Shown here in pieces: positions 7,800 to 15,700 of a stretch of 18,118 nt of DNA. Location: NCBI GenBank assembly GCA_031431235.1, contig JANPDA010000093.1:1-18118 (forward strand), read 5' to 3'. The stretch is from JANNSW01 sp031431235 (GTDB lineage Bacteria; Pseudomonadota; Alphaproteobacteria; Rhizobiales; Hyphomicrobiaceae). The notes below the pieces were generated by a model, which was given only the letters and a program-made list of their open reading frames with translations, was not told the origin of the DNA and did not search any database. Position numbers and translations under genes: made by a program. Numbering within the stretch: the first letter of the stretch is position 1; each line of letters opens with the position of its first letter.

Positions 7800-8297
7800 A
7801 TGAGCACGCCCAACAGGGTCGAAGATAATCTCGGCGACCTCGACCGCCGGGCGCTGCTCGGCCTGTTGGCGGCAGGCCTGATAGCAGTGCCGTTCGCTGG
7901 CAGCCTTGCTGGCGAGCGCGGGACGCCCGAGGAGGCGCAGGCCATGGTCGCCAAGGCCGTTGCCGCCTACGGCGAGAAAAGTGCCGCCGTGTTCGCCGAG
8001 ATCACCGCCCCGAGCACGGCGTTCCGCGACCGTGACCTCTATGTCTTCGTCATCGGGTCCGACCACGAGATCGTGGCGCACGGCGCCGATGCCAAGCGGA
8101 TCGGCATCGACGTGACCACGCTGAAGGACCCCGACGGCAAGGAATACGGCAAGGAGCTCGTCGCGACGGCCTCCGCTAGCGGTGCTTGGGTCGACTACAA
8201 ATTCAAGGATCCCCTGTCCGGCAACATCGCCCAGAAATCGAGCTGGGTGGTGCTGCACGACGGCTTCATCTTCGGCTGTGGTGTCTACAAGCTCTGA
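7800..8297 (+). CDS. Exported single-Cache-domain protein
   Basis: The 165-residue product has an N-terminal export signal. The segment DRRALLGLLAAGLIAVPFAGSLAG (about residues 15-38) has a twin arginine followed by a hydrophobic core and an A-x-A-like end, so Tat export is plausible but the motif is not canonical. The mature part (about 40-165) is a small Cache ligand-binding fold. It keeps the usual string: IVAHGADAKRIGID, LKDPDGKEYGKEL, WVDYKFKDP, KSSWVVLHDG and a closing GVYKL. Cache domains bind small extracellular molecules and are normally fused to chemoreceptors or kinases. Here there is no transmembrane or signalling domain after it, so it would be a free periplasmic binding protein. 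It lies 60 bp after the MttB homologue on the same strand and converges with the piuC-like gene. Confidence 0.82.
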   Translation: MSTPNRVEDNLGDLDRRALLGLLAAGLIAVPFAGSLAGERGTPEEAQAMVAKAVAAYGEKSAAVFAEITAPSTAFRDRDLYVFVIGSDHEIVAHGADAKRIGIDVTTLKDPDGKEYGKELVATASASGAWVDYKFKDPLSGNIAQKSSWVVLHDGFIFGCGVYKL

Positions 8298-8314
8298 TCT
8301 GGCGCCAGGCTCAG
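8294..8314. terminator. Possible shared hairpin between convergent genes
   Basis: A perfect 10-base palindrome CTGGCGCCAG (8299-8308) sits between the two convergent stop codons. The flanking CTGA (8294-8297) and TCAG (8311-8314) extend the stem with a small bulge. There is no T-tract on either side, so intrinsic termination is uncertain. Confidence 0.35.
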
Positions 8315-8970
8315 TCCTCCACCCACATCCGCAGCAGATTGGCGTGCGATCGGGCGACGAGGTCGAATTCGCGGGTCTTGCCATGCTCGGCAAAGAGGAC
8401 ACGCTCCACCGTTGCGAGATCGAACAGCAGCTCGCGACGGGCGGCGTCGCGCACATGGCTGCGCACCCAGCCGACCAGAGCGAGCCGCTCCCCGCGCGTC
8501 ACTGGCGCGACCCGGTGCAGCATGGTCGAGGGATAGGCGAACAGCGTGCCCGCCTCCGGCTTGATCGCCTCCTCGCCGAGCGCCGACTCGAGGATGAGCT
8601 CGCCGCCCGCATAGCTCTCGGGCGCGGAAAGAAAAAGCGTGAAGGAGACGTCCGCCCGCTCGCCCGCGATCATCGCATTGTCGACGTGGCTGCCATACGA
8701 CTTCCCTTCGGTGTAGCGTGACAAGATCGCACCCATCACGGATTTCGGGCGCACGGCCATGACGAACAGTGCATTCGATCTGATCGACCCGACCAGATCC
8801 TCCCGGATCTCCTCGATGGAAAGACTCACGACGGCCTGCTCGTTGTACTTGACGCCGGCAGCTGCCCAGCCGGCCGTGCGCTGGCCGTCCTCGAAGGAAG
8901 CGGTAGCGAGCACACGGCGCGCCTCATCCACTCTGTCTGGCGCGATCACATTCTTGATCAGGATCTGCAC
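8311..8970 (-). CDS. piuC: Fe(II)/2-oxoglutarate-dependent PKHD-type hydroxylase, PiuC/YbiX family
   Basis: Cytoplasmic non-haem iron dioxygenase, typically encoded with TonB-dependent siderophore receptors and expressed under iron limitation in other proteobacteria. The natural substrate is not settled. The 219 residues match the family length. The iron triad is H95-x-D97 in YGSHVD and H152 in STMLHRV, and R162 in VTRGERLAL is the 2-oxoglutarate arginine. The motifs TLFLS, YAGGEL and LFAYPS are also typical. The start is the GTG at 8970: an AAGGAG ribosome site lies exactly 8 bases upstream, and this start aligns with E. coli YbiX. An ATG six codons earlier would bury that site inside the coding sequence. 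No TonB receptor is next to it; instead it diverges from an exported protein gene across 81 bp. No Fur box was recognised there. Confidence 0.93.
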   Translation of the reverse strand: MQILIKNVIAPDRVDEARRVLATASFEDGQRTAGWAAAGVKYNEQAVVSLSIEEIREDLVGSIRSNALFVMAVRPKSVMGAILSRYTEGKSYGSHVDNAMIAGERADVSFTLFLSAPESYAGGELILESALGEEAIKPEAGTLFAYPSTMLHRVAPVTRGERLALVGWVRSHVRDAARRELLFDLATVERVLFAEHGKTREFDLVARSHANLLRMWVED

Positions 8971-8978
8971 AGCAATCA

Positions 8979-8984
8979 CTCCTT
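8979..8984 (-). promoter_or_regulatory. Ribosome binding site that fixes the GTG start of the piuC-like gene
   Basis: On the minus strand the six bases read AAGGAG, eight bases before the GTG at 8970. This favours GTG over the upstream in-frame ATG at 8988, which would place the site inside the second and third codons. Confidence 0.7.
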
Positions 8985-9051
8985 GCATTGCATCGCTCCC
9001 GGTTGTTGCCTATCCAGGCCTCGCTGCAAACCACTTCGATTGGGAGAGTCA

Positions 9052-9930
9052 ATGACACGGCATCGCACCTTCAAGGTCTGGATCGGCGTCGGTGCCGCAG
9101 CCCTGCTCGGCTCGACGGCCGCGGGAATAGCCGCGCCAACATCGGCGACGGGAACCGAGGTCGCCGGCGAAGCTGCCGCGGCAAGGTCCTTTGCGCCCGC
9201 GCTACCCGGCGGGACCGCTGCCATGCCGATGCGGATTGCGGCCTCGGGCGAGGGTGGAGAAGCAGGCAGCAGCGAGGCGAGCGGTCTTGATCCGCGCGTC
9301 CAATTCCTGCGCGACATGGGGCTGATCGCCGGGCAAGTGATGATGGCCGACGAGCTTGCTGCTGCAAGCCGGTGGGAGGACGCGGCGGTGCAACTGCGCC
9401 ATGCGGCCGAAGCCATCTATCCGCGCGTTGCGCGCGCCATCAAACGCCATGAGTTGCGCCGCCTCGATACGCCCTTGAAGGCTCTGGCGAAGGCGGCGGA
9501 CGACAAGGACAAGGAGGCCTATGCGGCAGCGCGCACGACGCTGGAAGCGCGCATCACCGCAGCCGATGCCGCAGTCCAGCGCAACGCCAAGCCTTGGACC
9601 CGCTTCGTGATGCAAGGCGTCATGGAGATCCTGCGCAACGCGGCGACCGAGTACGAGGAGTCGATCGACCAGGGCCGGATTGCCAATGTCGAGGAGTATC
9701 AAACCGGTCGTGGCTTCATCCTGTCCGCCGCGAAGCTCGTCGCCGACGCCGCCGCCGACCTCGAGAAGGTCGATCCGAAAGGCACCGCCGCGGTGCGGGC
9801 GGGGCTTCAGGAGCTATTGAAGGCTTGGCCCGGCTCCCTGCCGCCGGCCGTCCTGGTCAAGGACCATTCCGCCGTGCTCGCCGACATCTCGCGGATCGAG
9901 CTCGCGGCGAGCACGCTGCTCAACAAGTAG
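9052..9930 (+). CDS. Exported alpha-helical protein of unknown function
   Basis: The 292-residue product starts at the ATG at 9052 after GGGAGAG; the frame is open upstream to 8983 but the signal peptide begins at this ATG. Residues 1-28 form a Sec-type signal (basic MTRHRTFK, hydrophobic GVGAAALLG, end AAGIAA). A low-complexity Ala/Gly/Ser stretch follows to about residue 85, then a largely helical domain to the end. Visible strings include FLRDMGLIAGQVMMADEL, AAEAIYPRVARAI, VEEYQTGRGFILSAAKL and LKAWPGSLPPAVLVKDHSAV. I do not recognise the family with confidence. The helical layout recalls, weakly, the periplasmic helical domains found with imelysin/EfeO-type or FTR1-type iron uptake, which would suit the divergent PiuC-like gene. 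That link is a guess. Confidence 0.8.
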   Translation: MTRHRTFKVWIGVGAAALLGSTAAGIAAPTSATGTEVAGEAAAARSFAPALPGGTAAMPMRIAASGEGGEAGSSEASGLDPRVQFLRDMGLIAGQVMMADELAAASRWEDAAVQLRHAAEAIYPRVARAIKRHELRRLDTPLKALAKAADDKDKEAYAAARTTLEARITAADAAVQRNAKPWTRFVMQGVMEILRNAATEYEESIDQGRIANVEEYQTGRGFILSAAKLVADAAADLEKVDPKGTAAVRAGLQELLKAWPGSLPPAVLVKDHSAVLADISRIELAASTLLNK

Positions 9931-9941
9931 GTTGCGAGGAG

Positions 9942-9984
9942 GGGCAACCGGCCGGCTGCCCGCCGATGCTCCGCATCATTTTTT
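9942..9984. terminator. Likely bidirectional terminator between convergent genes
   Basis: Two stem-loops lie between the stop of the exported-protein gene and the 3' end of the ridA-like gene. The first is GGGCAACCGG (9942-9951) facing CCGGCTGCCC (9952-9961), complementary at 9 of 10 positions; the mismatch becomes a G-U pair in minus-strand RNA. The second is GATGC (9965-9969) with GCATC (9973-9977) around TCC, followed after one base by six T residues (9979-9984), which suits plus-strand termination. The second overlaps the ridA stop codon. Confidence 0.5.
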
Positions 9985-10359
9985 CGCGGGGATGTGCGCC
10001 TGCACGACGAGCTCGATCCTGAGGCCGGGAATTGCCAGACCCGAGATGTAGAAGGTCCCGCGGTTGGGGAACGGCGCGGTGAAGTGCTTGGCGTAGACCT
10101 CGTTCATGGCCTTGTAGTCGGCGGGGTCGGTCATGAAGACCTGGATGATCGTCACGTCCTTCATGGAGCCGCCCGCCGCCTCCATGATCCGTTTCAGGTT
10201 GTCGAGGATGACCTCGGTCTGCTTGCGGATGTCGCCCGTCTCCACCGTCCCGTCGGCCCGCATGGAGACGAGGGTCGTGTAGACGGTGTCGCCACCCCGC
10301 GTCGCCCATTCGAGCGGAGCGTTCAGGTTGGGCAGATGGGTCTTGATGGGTTTCATCAT
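9976..10359 (-). CDS. RidA family protein (YjgF/YER057c/UK114), atypical
   Basis: Rid proteins hydrolyse reactive enamine or imine intermediates to ketones and ammonia in the cytoplasm. This 127-residue copy has normal length and fold pattern: central IRKQTEVILDNLKRIMEAAGGSMKDV, then VFMTDPADYKAMNEVYAKHF and FPNRGTFYISG. R100 corresponds to the catalytic Arg105 of E. coli RidA, and E116 to its Glu120. The canonical N-terminal GPY and SGQ motifs are not matched (here YTTLV), so it belongs outside the best-studied RidA group. The start is the first of two adjacent ATG codons at 10359, eight bases after GGAGGA. It is the last gene of a three-gene operon, 29 bp after the crotonase gene. Pairing with an FAD amine or amino-acid oxidase, which makes imines, gives it a sensible job. 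Confidence 0.9.
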   Translation of the reverse strand: MMKPIKTHLPNLNAPLEWATRGGDTVYTTLVSMRADGTVETGDIRKQTEVILDNLKRIMEAAGGSMKDVTIIQVFMTDPADYKAMNEVYAKHFTAPFPNRGTFYISGLAIPGLRIELVVQAHIPAKK

Positions 10360-10388
10360 GGGAATTGTCCTCCGCGGTTTCCGCTCGC

Positions 10389-11183
10389 TCAGCTTCCGAT
10401 GAACTTCGGCACGCGCTTCTCCTTCAGCGCCCGGATCGCTTCCACGTGGTCCTTGCTGAAGTTGGTCATCGATTCATAGGCGAGGCTTGCGTCCAGGATC
10501 GAATGGGCGAGCTGGCGCAGCCCGATGTTGACGCTGGTCTTGGTGTAGCGGATGGCCTGCTTTGCGCCCGCTGCCAGGCGGTCGGCGAAGGCATCGACCT
10601 TGGCATCGAGCTCGGCATCCTCGACCGCGTGATTGATCAGCCCCATCCGGGCGGCGTCCTCGGCGCGGATCGCATCGCCCGTCATCAGGTATTCTTTCGC
10701 CCGCGCATAGCCGATCAGCTGCGGCCAGATGATCGCGCCGCCGTCGCCGCCGACGAGGCCAACGATCACGTGGGGGTCGGAAACGCGCACGCTCTTGCCC
10801 GCGAAGATCACGTCGCAGAAGAGAGCGATGGTCGCGCCGAGGCCTGCCGCGTGGCCGTTCAGCTTGGCGATCACCGGCTTCTCGCAATCGAGCAGGCCGA
10901 AGATGATCTTCTTGGCTTCCACCCGGCAGCGCTCCCAGGCGGCCGCATCCGTGGTCATGTCCATCAGCCAGCCGAAATCACCGCCTGCCGAGAAGCACTT
11001 GCCCGCGCCCGTGAGCACGATGATGTCGGCCTCGTCGTCGATCGCGACGTCGTAGAAAACCCTGGCGAGGTCCTCGTGCAGCGGTCCGTTGACGGCGTTC
11101 AGCTTGTCGGGGCGGTTGATCGTGACGGTCAGGATGCGCCCGCGCCGGGAGAACAGCAGGTGGTGGTAGCCCGCGTATTCCAT
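10389..11183 (-). CDS. Enoyl-CoA hydratase/isomerase (crotonase) family protein lacking both usual catalytic glutamates
   Basis: Crotonase-fold enzymes act on acyl-CoA thioesters by stabilising an enolate in an oxyanion hole. The 264 residues are full length. The oxyanion-hole motifs are clear: CFSAGGDF (63-70) and NGHAAGLGAT (109-118). By hand alignment with rat mitochondrial hydratase, the positions of Glu144 and Glu164 are T118 and H138 here, in the motifs GLGATIALFCD and SDPHVIVGLVGGDGG. Simple hydration of enoyl-CoA is therefore doubtful. D147 in GGDGG lies where some family members keep another acid/base. The ATG at 11183 follows TGAGGGA. The gene lies between the FAD oxidoreductase (10 bp upstream) and the ridA-like gene. 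Isomerase, hydrolase or dehalogenase-like chemistry are all possible; the substrate is unknown. Confidence 0.9.
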   Translation of the reverse strand: MEYAGYHHLLFSRRGRILTVTINRPDKLNAVNGPLHEDLARVFYDVAIDDEADIIVLTGAGKCFSAGGDFGWLMDMTTDAAAWERCRVEAKKIIFGLLDCEKPVIAKLNGHAAGLGATIALFCDVIFAGKSVRVSDPHVIVGLVGGDGGAIIWPQLIGYARAKEYLMTGDAIRAEDAARMGLINHAVEDAELDAKVDAFADRLAAGAKQAIRYTKTSVNIGLRQLAHSILDASLAYESMTNFSKDHVEAIRALKEKRVPKFIGS

Positions 11184-11193
11184 CTCTGATCCC

Positions 11194-12360
11194 TCAGTGA
11201 CCGTGCATGGATTTCGGTTTCTCTGCCTTGCCGTTCTGCCAGAGCCGGGCCGGCCCGAGATCGGCTTCGCTCACGCCGAGCGCCTTGATATCCGCGGGCA
11301 GTCCGGCACCGGTCGCGAGCCCTGCCGTCGCCCGCCCCATGCCATTCGAGGTCTCGATGCCGTAGCCACCCTGGCCCGCACACCAGAAATAGCCTTCGAT
11401 GTCGGGATCATAGCCGCAGACGGTCGAGCGGTCGGCGACGAAGCTCCTGAGACCCGCCCATTTCCGGTTGATCCGTGCGACCTTCATGGTGGTGCCGCGC
11501 TCGATCCGGTCGACCGTGATCGCCACATCCATCTCCTCGGGCTGGGCATCCTGCGGATCGACCGGCGTCTCGTCGGCGAGCGAGCCGAGCACAGTCCCGG
11601 CATCGACCTTGAAGTACCATTCCTCGTCGATGTCGATGACGACGGGCCAATCATTGTCGACCGGCACGTTCGGCGGCACGAACGCGATCGCCGTGCGGCG
11701 CATGGGCTGCAGCCCGATCTCCCTGGCGCCGAGCTGGACGGCCACCCTGTCGGCCCACGCACCGGCGGCATTGATGACGACGGGGGCGGCAAACACGCCC
11801 TGCGGTGTCGTCACGTGCCACTTTCCGCCCTTGCGCTCGAAGCGTGTCGCCTCGGCCCGGCAGACGATCTCGCCGCCCTTCGACTTCAATCCGCGCAGAT
11901 AGCCCTGGTGGATCGCCGCTACGTCGAGCGCGAGGGCGTTGGGATCGAGGAAGCAGCTGTCGAGATAGTCGGCCCGGATCACCGGCACGAGCTTCACGGC
12001 CTCGTCTGCCGGCATCTCGTGGATGTTGGGCGACAGCTCCTGCGTATGGGCGAGCATTTTCAGCAGCGCCTGCCGCTGATCCGTGCGGGCGACGAACAGG
12101 AACCCCTGCGGCCGGGACAGCGGCACCTCGTTGAAGCCCGCCGGCGGATTGATGAAGAACGACTTGCCCGATTTGGCGAGCGCCCTGATCGTGCGCGGCC
12201 CGTAGGCTTCGGTGTAGACGGCGATCGAGCGGCCAGTCGTGTGATAGCCGGGCTGATCCTCCATCTCGAGCACGATGACCTTGTGCTTGCCGGCGAGGAA
12301 ATGCCCGGCCGAAGCGCCTCCCATGCCAGCACCGATGATCAGAAAATCGCACTCGCGCAA
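11194..12360 (-). CDS. FAD-dependent oxidoreductase of the DAO (D-amino-acid/glycine oxidase) family
   Basis: Flavoprotein expected to oxidise an amine or amino acid, passing electrons to oxygen or a carrier. From the preferred TTG start at 12360 it has 388 residues. The Rossmann motif GAGMGG lies at residues 10-15, with the ribose-binding acid E32 at the end of strand two (VIVLE). NAAGAWADRVA in the middle and a C-terminal GQGGYGIETSNGMG are typical of this family. The tail ends KPKSMHGH. The TTG at 12360 is chosen because GGAGGG lies exactly eight bases before it; a further TTG at 12384 is possible. The gene leads the operon with the crotonase and ridA-like genes (10 bp and 29 bp gaps). The product imine would be a natural RidA substrate. 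The amine used cannot be read from sequence. Confidence 0.9.
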   Translation of the reverse strand: MRECDFLIIGAGMGGASAGHFLAGKHKVIVLEMEDQPGYHTTGRSIAVYTEAYGPRTIRALAKSGKSFFINPPAGFNEVPLSRPQGFLFVARTDQRQALLKMLAHTQELSPNIHEMPADEAVKLVPVIRADYLDSCFLDPNALALDVAAIHQGYLRGLKSKGGEIVCRAEATRFERKGGKWHVTTPQGVFAAPVVINAAGAWADRVAVQLGAREIGLQPMRRTAIAFVPPNVPVDNDWPVVIDIDEEWYFKVDAGTVLGSLADETPVDPQDAQPEEMDVAITVDRIERGTTMKVARINRKWAGLRSFVADRSTVCGYDPDIEGYFWCAGQGGYGIETSNGMGRATAGLATGAGLPADIKALGVSEADLGPARLWQNGKAEKPKSMHGH

Positions 12361-12368
12361 CGCCGGAG

Positions 12369-12374
12369 CCCTCC
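12369..12374 (-). promoter_or_regulatory. Ribosome binding site that supports a TTG start
   Basis: The minus strand reads GGAGGG here, eight bases before the TTG at 12360. No ATG or GTG lies between this site and the conserved DFLIIGAGMGG start of the flavoprotein. This makes TTG initiation likely. Confidence 0.6.
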
Positions 12375-12522
12375 AAGGCCACAAGCTTCCTACCTAGAGC
12401 GAGCGGACGATAGCTTGCGGCCTTCGACTCACGCAACCCGCAGACCGCGCGCGCATAGCTCCGTTGCCCTTGGTGACGGCTCATTCGCTGCCGAGTGGCT
12501 GGCGTAGTCTCGGCCCGGCTGT
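12375..12522. other. Left part of the 340-bp divergent spacer
   Basis: This segment lies upstream of the minus-strand flavoprotein operon and should contain its promoter. I see no convincing -35/-10 pair, operator or small gene in it. The rest of the spacer is the MITE-like element and 44 bases before the next gene. Confidence 0.4.
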
Positions 12523-12656
12523 GCTAGTGTTCCGACTCATTCAATTGGCACCCCAAATGAATGGCCAGCCCACTAGGCAACTCTTTGTTTGTGTTCCGTC
12601 TTTCCATTCATTGATCCAGCGTCGGCGGAATCGAATGAATGGGACAGAACACTAGC
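12523..12656. mobile_element. MITE-like element with terminal inverted repeats and TA borders
   Basis: The ends are inverted repeats. The left end GCTAGTGTTC (12523-12532) is exactly repeated, inverted, as GAACACTAGC (12647-12656). Counting inward from TA at 12525 and 12654, 16 of the first 19 bases match. Inside are two hairpins: ATTCAATTGG (12539-12548) with CCAAATGAAT (12553-12562), pairing at 9 of 10, and CCATTCATT (12604-12612) with AATGAATGG (12634-12642), perfect around a 21-base loop. The element is AT-richer than its surroundings and has no coding capacity. The TA borders suit a non-autonomous relative of an IS630/Tc1-mariner-type transposon, which is inference. It lies 44 bp before the oxidoreductase gene. 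Confidence 0.65.
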
Positions 12657-12700
12657 TTCCGCTCGATTTCGACCCACCCGACCGAGATGGCTTCGACCCG

Positions 12701-15700
12701 ATGACCCTTGCCCCGCTTTCCCTCGATGACAAGTACTCGCGCCGCGATGGCCGCATCTACCTGACCGGCAGCCAAGCGCTGGTGCGAATGGCAATCCTGC
12801 AGGGCGAGCGCGACAAGGCCGCCGGCCTCAACACCGCGTGCTTCATCTCGGGCTATCGCGGCTCGCCCATGCACAACGCCGACAAGGAGCTCTGGCGCGC
12901 GCGAGAGCTCATAGCCGAGAAGCGCATCGAGTTCCTGCCCGCCGTCAACGAGGAGATCGCGGCGACGAGCTGCTGGGGCAGCCAGCAGATCGGGCTGTTC
13001 CCGGGCGCGAAGTATGACGGGGTCTATGCGCTCTGGTACGGCAAGGGACCGGGCCTCGATCGCAGCGTCGACGCGCTGCGGCATTGCAACCACGCGGGAA
13101 CCTCGCCGCACGGAGGCGTGCTGGCGGTCGTGGGCGACGATCACGGCATGAAGTCGACCGACGTGGTCGCCGCCAGTGAGCCGACCTTCTTCGACTTGAT
13201 GATGCCAACTCTGTTCCCGGCGGATGTTTCCGAGCTGATCGAGTACGGCATGCTCGGCTGGGAGATGTCGCGGTTCTCGGGCGCCTGGGTCGGTTTGAAG
13301 ACCGTCGCCAACACGCTCGATACGGCAACTAGCATTCCGCTCCCGGACGCAGGCGCGCCTCGGATCATTCGGCCGGACTTCCCGTTCCCGCCGGGCGGCG
13401 TGAACATCCGGCTACCCGATCCCTGGGCGCTGCAGGAGGAGCGGCTCGTTCGCCACAAGCTGCCGGCGGCGCTCGCGTTTGCCCGTGCGAATGGCATCAA
13501 CCGGATGTTGGTCGAGGCTGCGGTGCCTCGCTTCGGCATCGTCTGCTCCGGGACCGTCGCGCACGACGTGCTCGAGGCATTGCGCTCGCTGGGGCTCGAC
13601 GCAAAGGCGGCCGCGGCCGCAGGCATCTCGGTGCTGAAGCTCGGCCTCGTGACGCCGCTCGACGATGAGCTGTTCCGCCGGTTCGCGAGTGGGATGGAGG
13701 AGGTGCTTGTCGTCGAGGAGAAGCGGCGCCTGATCGAGCAGGGCCTCAAGGACGCGCTCTACGCGCTCCCCGACGGCCGCCGGCCGCGCGTGCTCGGGCG
13801 CTTCGACGAGGCCGGAGCCATTCTCGTCAACGATCTCGGCGAGATGGGACCGGACGGCGTCGCGCGGGCGATCGCCGCGCGTCTCTCGCGCTTCCATGCG
13901 AGCGAGGCTCTGCGGCATCGCGTTGCCTTCCTGGAGCAGAAGGCGAAGGCCAAGGCCCAGCGCGAGCGCCTGACCATTCTGCGCACGCCGTTCTTCTGCT
14001 CGGGCTGTCCGCACAGCACCTCGACCCACGTGCCGGAGGGCAGCCGTGCGCATGGCGGAGTCGGCTGCCATTTCATGTCGACGCTGATGGAGCGCGGTGT
14101 GCAGACCCATACCCAGATGGGCGGCGAGGGGGCGACCTGGCTCGGGCAAGCGCCCTTCGTCGAGACGACCCATGTGTTCCAGAACCTCGGCGACGGCACT
14201 TATTTCCACTCAGGGCTGCTGGCGATCCGCGCCTGCGTCGCGGCCAAGGCGAGCATCACCTACAAGATCCTCTTCAACGACGCCGTTGCAATGACCGGCG
14301 GCCAGCCGATCGACGGCGAGCAGTCCCCGCTCACGATTGCCCAGCAGGTTGCAGCCGAAGGCGTGCGCCGCATCGTCGTCGTTAGCGAGCAGCCCGAGCG
14401 CTACAGCGTCAACTCGGGCTTTCCGCCCGGCACCACGATCGAGCACCGGAGCCGCCTCGATGCGGTGCAGCGGGAGCTGCGCGAGTGGATAGGCACCAGC
14501 GTCCTCATCTACGACCAGACTTGCGCCGCCGAGAAACGCCGCCGCCGCAAGAAGGGGGAGATCGCCGACCCCCAGACCCGCATCTTCATCAACGAACGGG
14601 TGTGCGAAGGCTGCGGGGATTGCAGCGTCAAGTCGAGCTGCCTCTCCGTCACCCCGGTCGAGACCGAGTTCGGGCGCAAACGCCGGATCGACCAGTCGTC
14701 CTGCAACAAGGATCAGACCTGTGTCCAGGGCTTCTGCCCGAGCTTCGTGTCGGTCGTCGGCGGCAAGCCCAAGCGGTCGGCGGTCGGGCGCAAGGTGCCG
14801 GCACACCTTGCCGTGCTGCCAGAGCCGGCGCGGCCTAGCCTCGGGCCTGGACGCACCCACAACATCCTCGTCACCGGCATCGGCGGAACCGGCGTCGTCA
14901 CCATCGGCGCCATGATCACGATGGCGGCGCATCTGGAGGGGCTCGCCGCCTCCGCGGTCGACCAGTTCGGCATGGCGCAGAAGGGCGGCGCAGTCACGAG
15001 CCATATCCGGATCGCGGCGAGCGATGCCGACATCCACTCCGTGCAGGTGAACGCCGGCGCCGCTGACCTGGTGCTCGGTTGCGACAGCCTGGTGACCGGC
15101 GCGGACCTCGCCCTCGAGACGATCGATCCCGTTCGTACCCGGGTGATCGTCAACACCCACGAGACCATCACCGGCCACTTCACCCGCAATCCCGACCTGC
15201 AGTTCCCCTCCGCCTCGATCGCGAGCCGGCTGCAGGCGACGGCCGGCAAGGGCCGGCTCGAATGGCTCGATGCCACACGGATCGCCACGCGCCTGATGGG
15301 CGATTCGATCGCAACCAACATGCTGATGCTGGGCTATGCCTATCAGCGCGGCGAGATCCCGGTCAGCGCCGACGGCATCGAGCGGGCGATCGAGCTGAAC
15401 GGCGTCGCGGTCGCCTCCAACAAGGAGACGTTCCGCTGGGGCCGGCGTGCGGCGCTCGATCTTGCGGCGGTCGAGGCGCTGGTGGCTCCGGTCGTGCCAG
15501 CGAGCCTGTCGCAAGGGCTCGATCAGGTGATCGGGCGGAGGATCGCCGAGCTCTCCCTCTACCAGAATGCCGCCTATGGGGAGCGCTATCGGGCAATCGT
15601 TGCACGCGTGCGGCGGGCCGAAGCCGCTGTCGCTCCAGGCCAGAGCGAGCTGGCGGAGGTGGTCGCCCGCACGCTCTACAAGCTGATGGCCTACAAGGAC

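Noticed and set aside
8971..8988. An upstream ATG start for the piuC-like gene
   Set aside because: It would place the AAGGAG ribosome site inside the coding sequence and add residues absent from E. coli YbiX.
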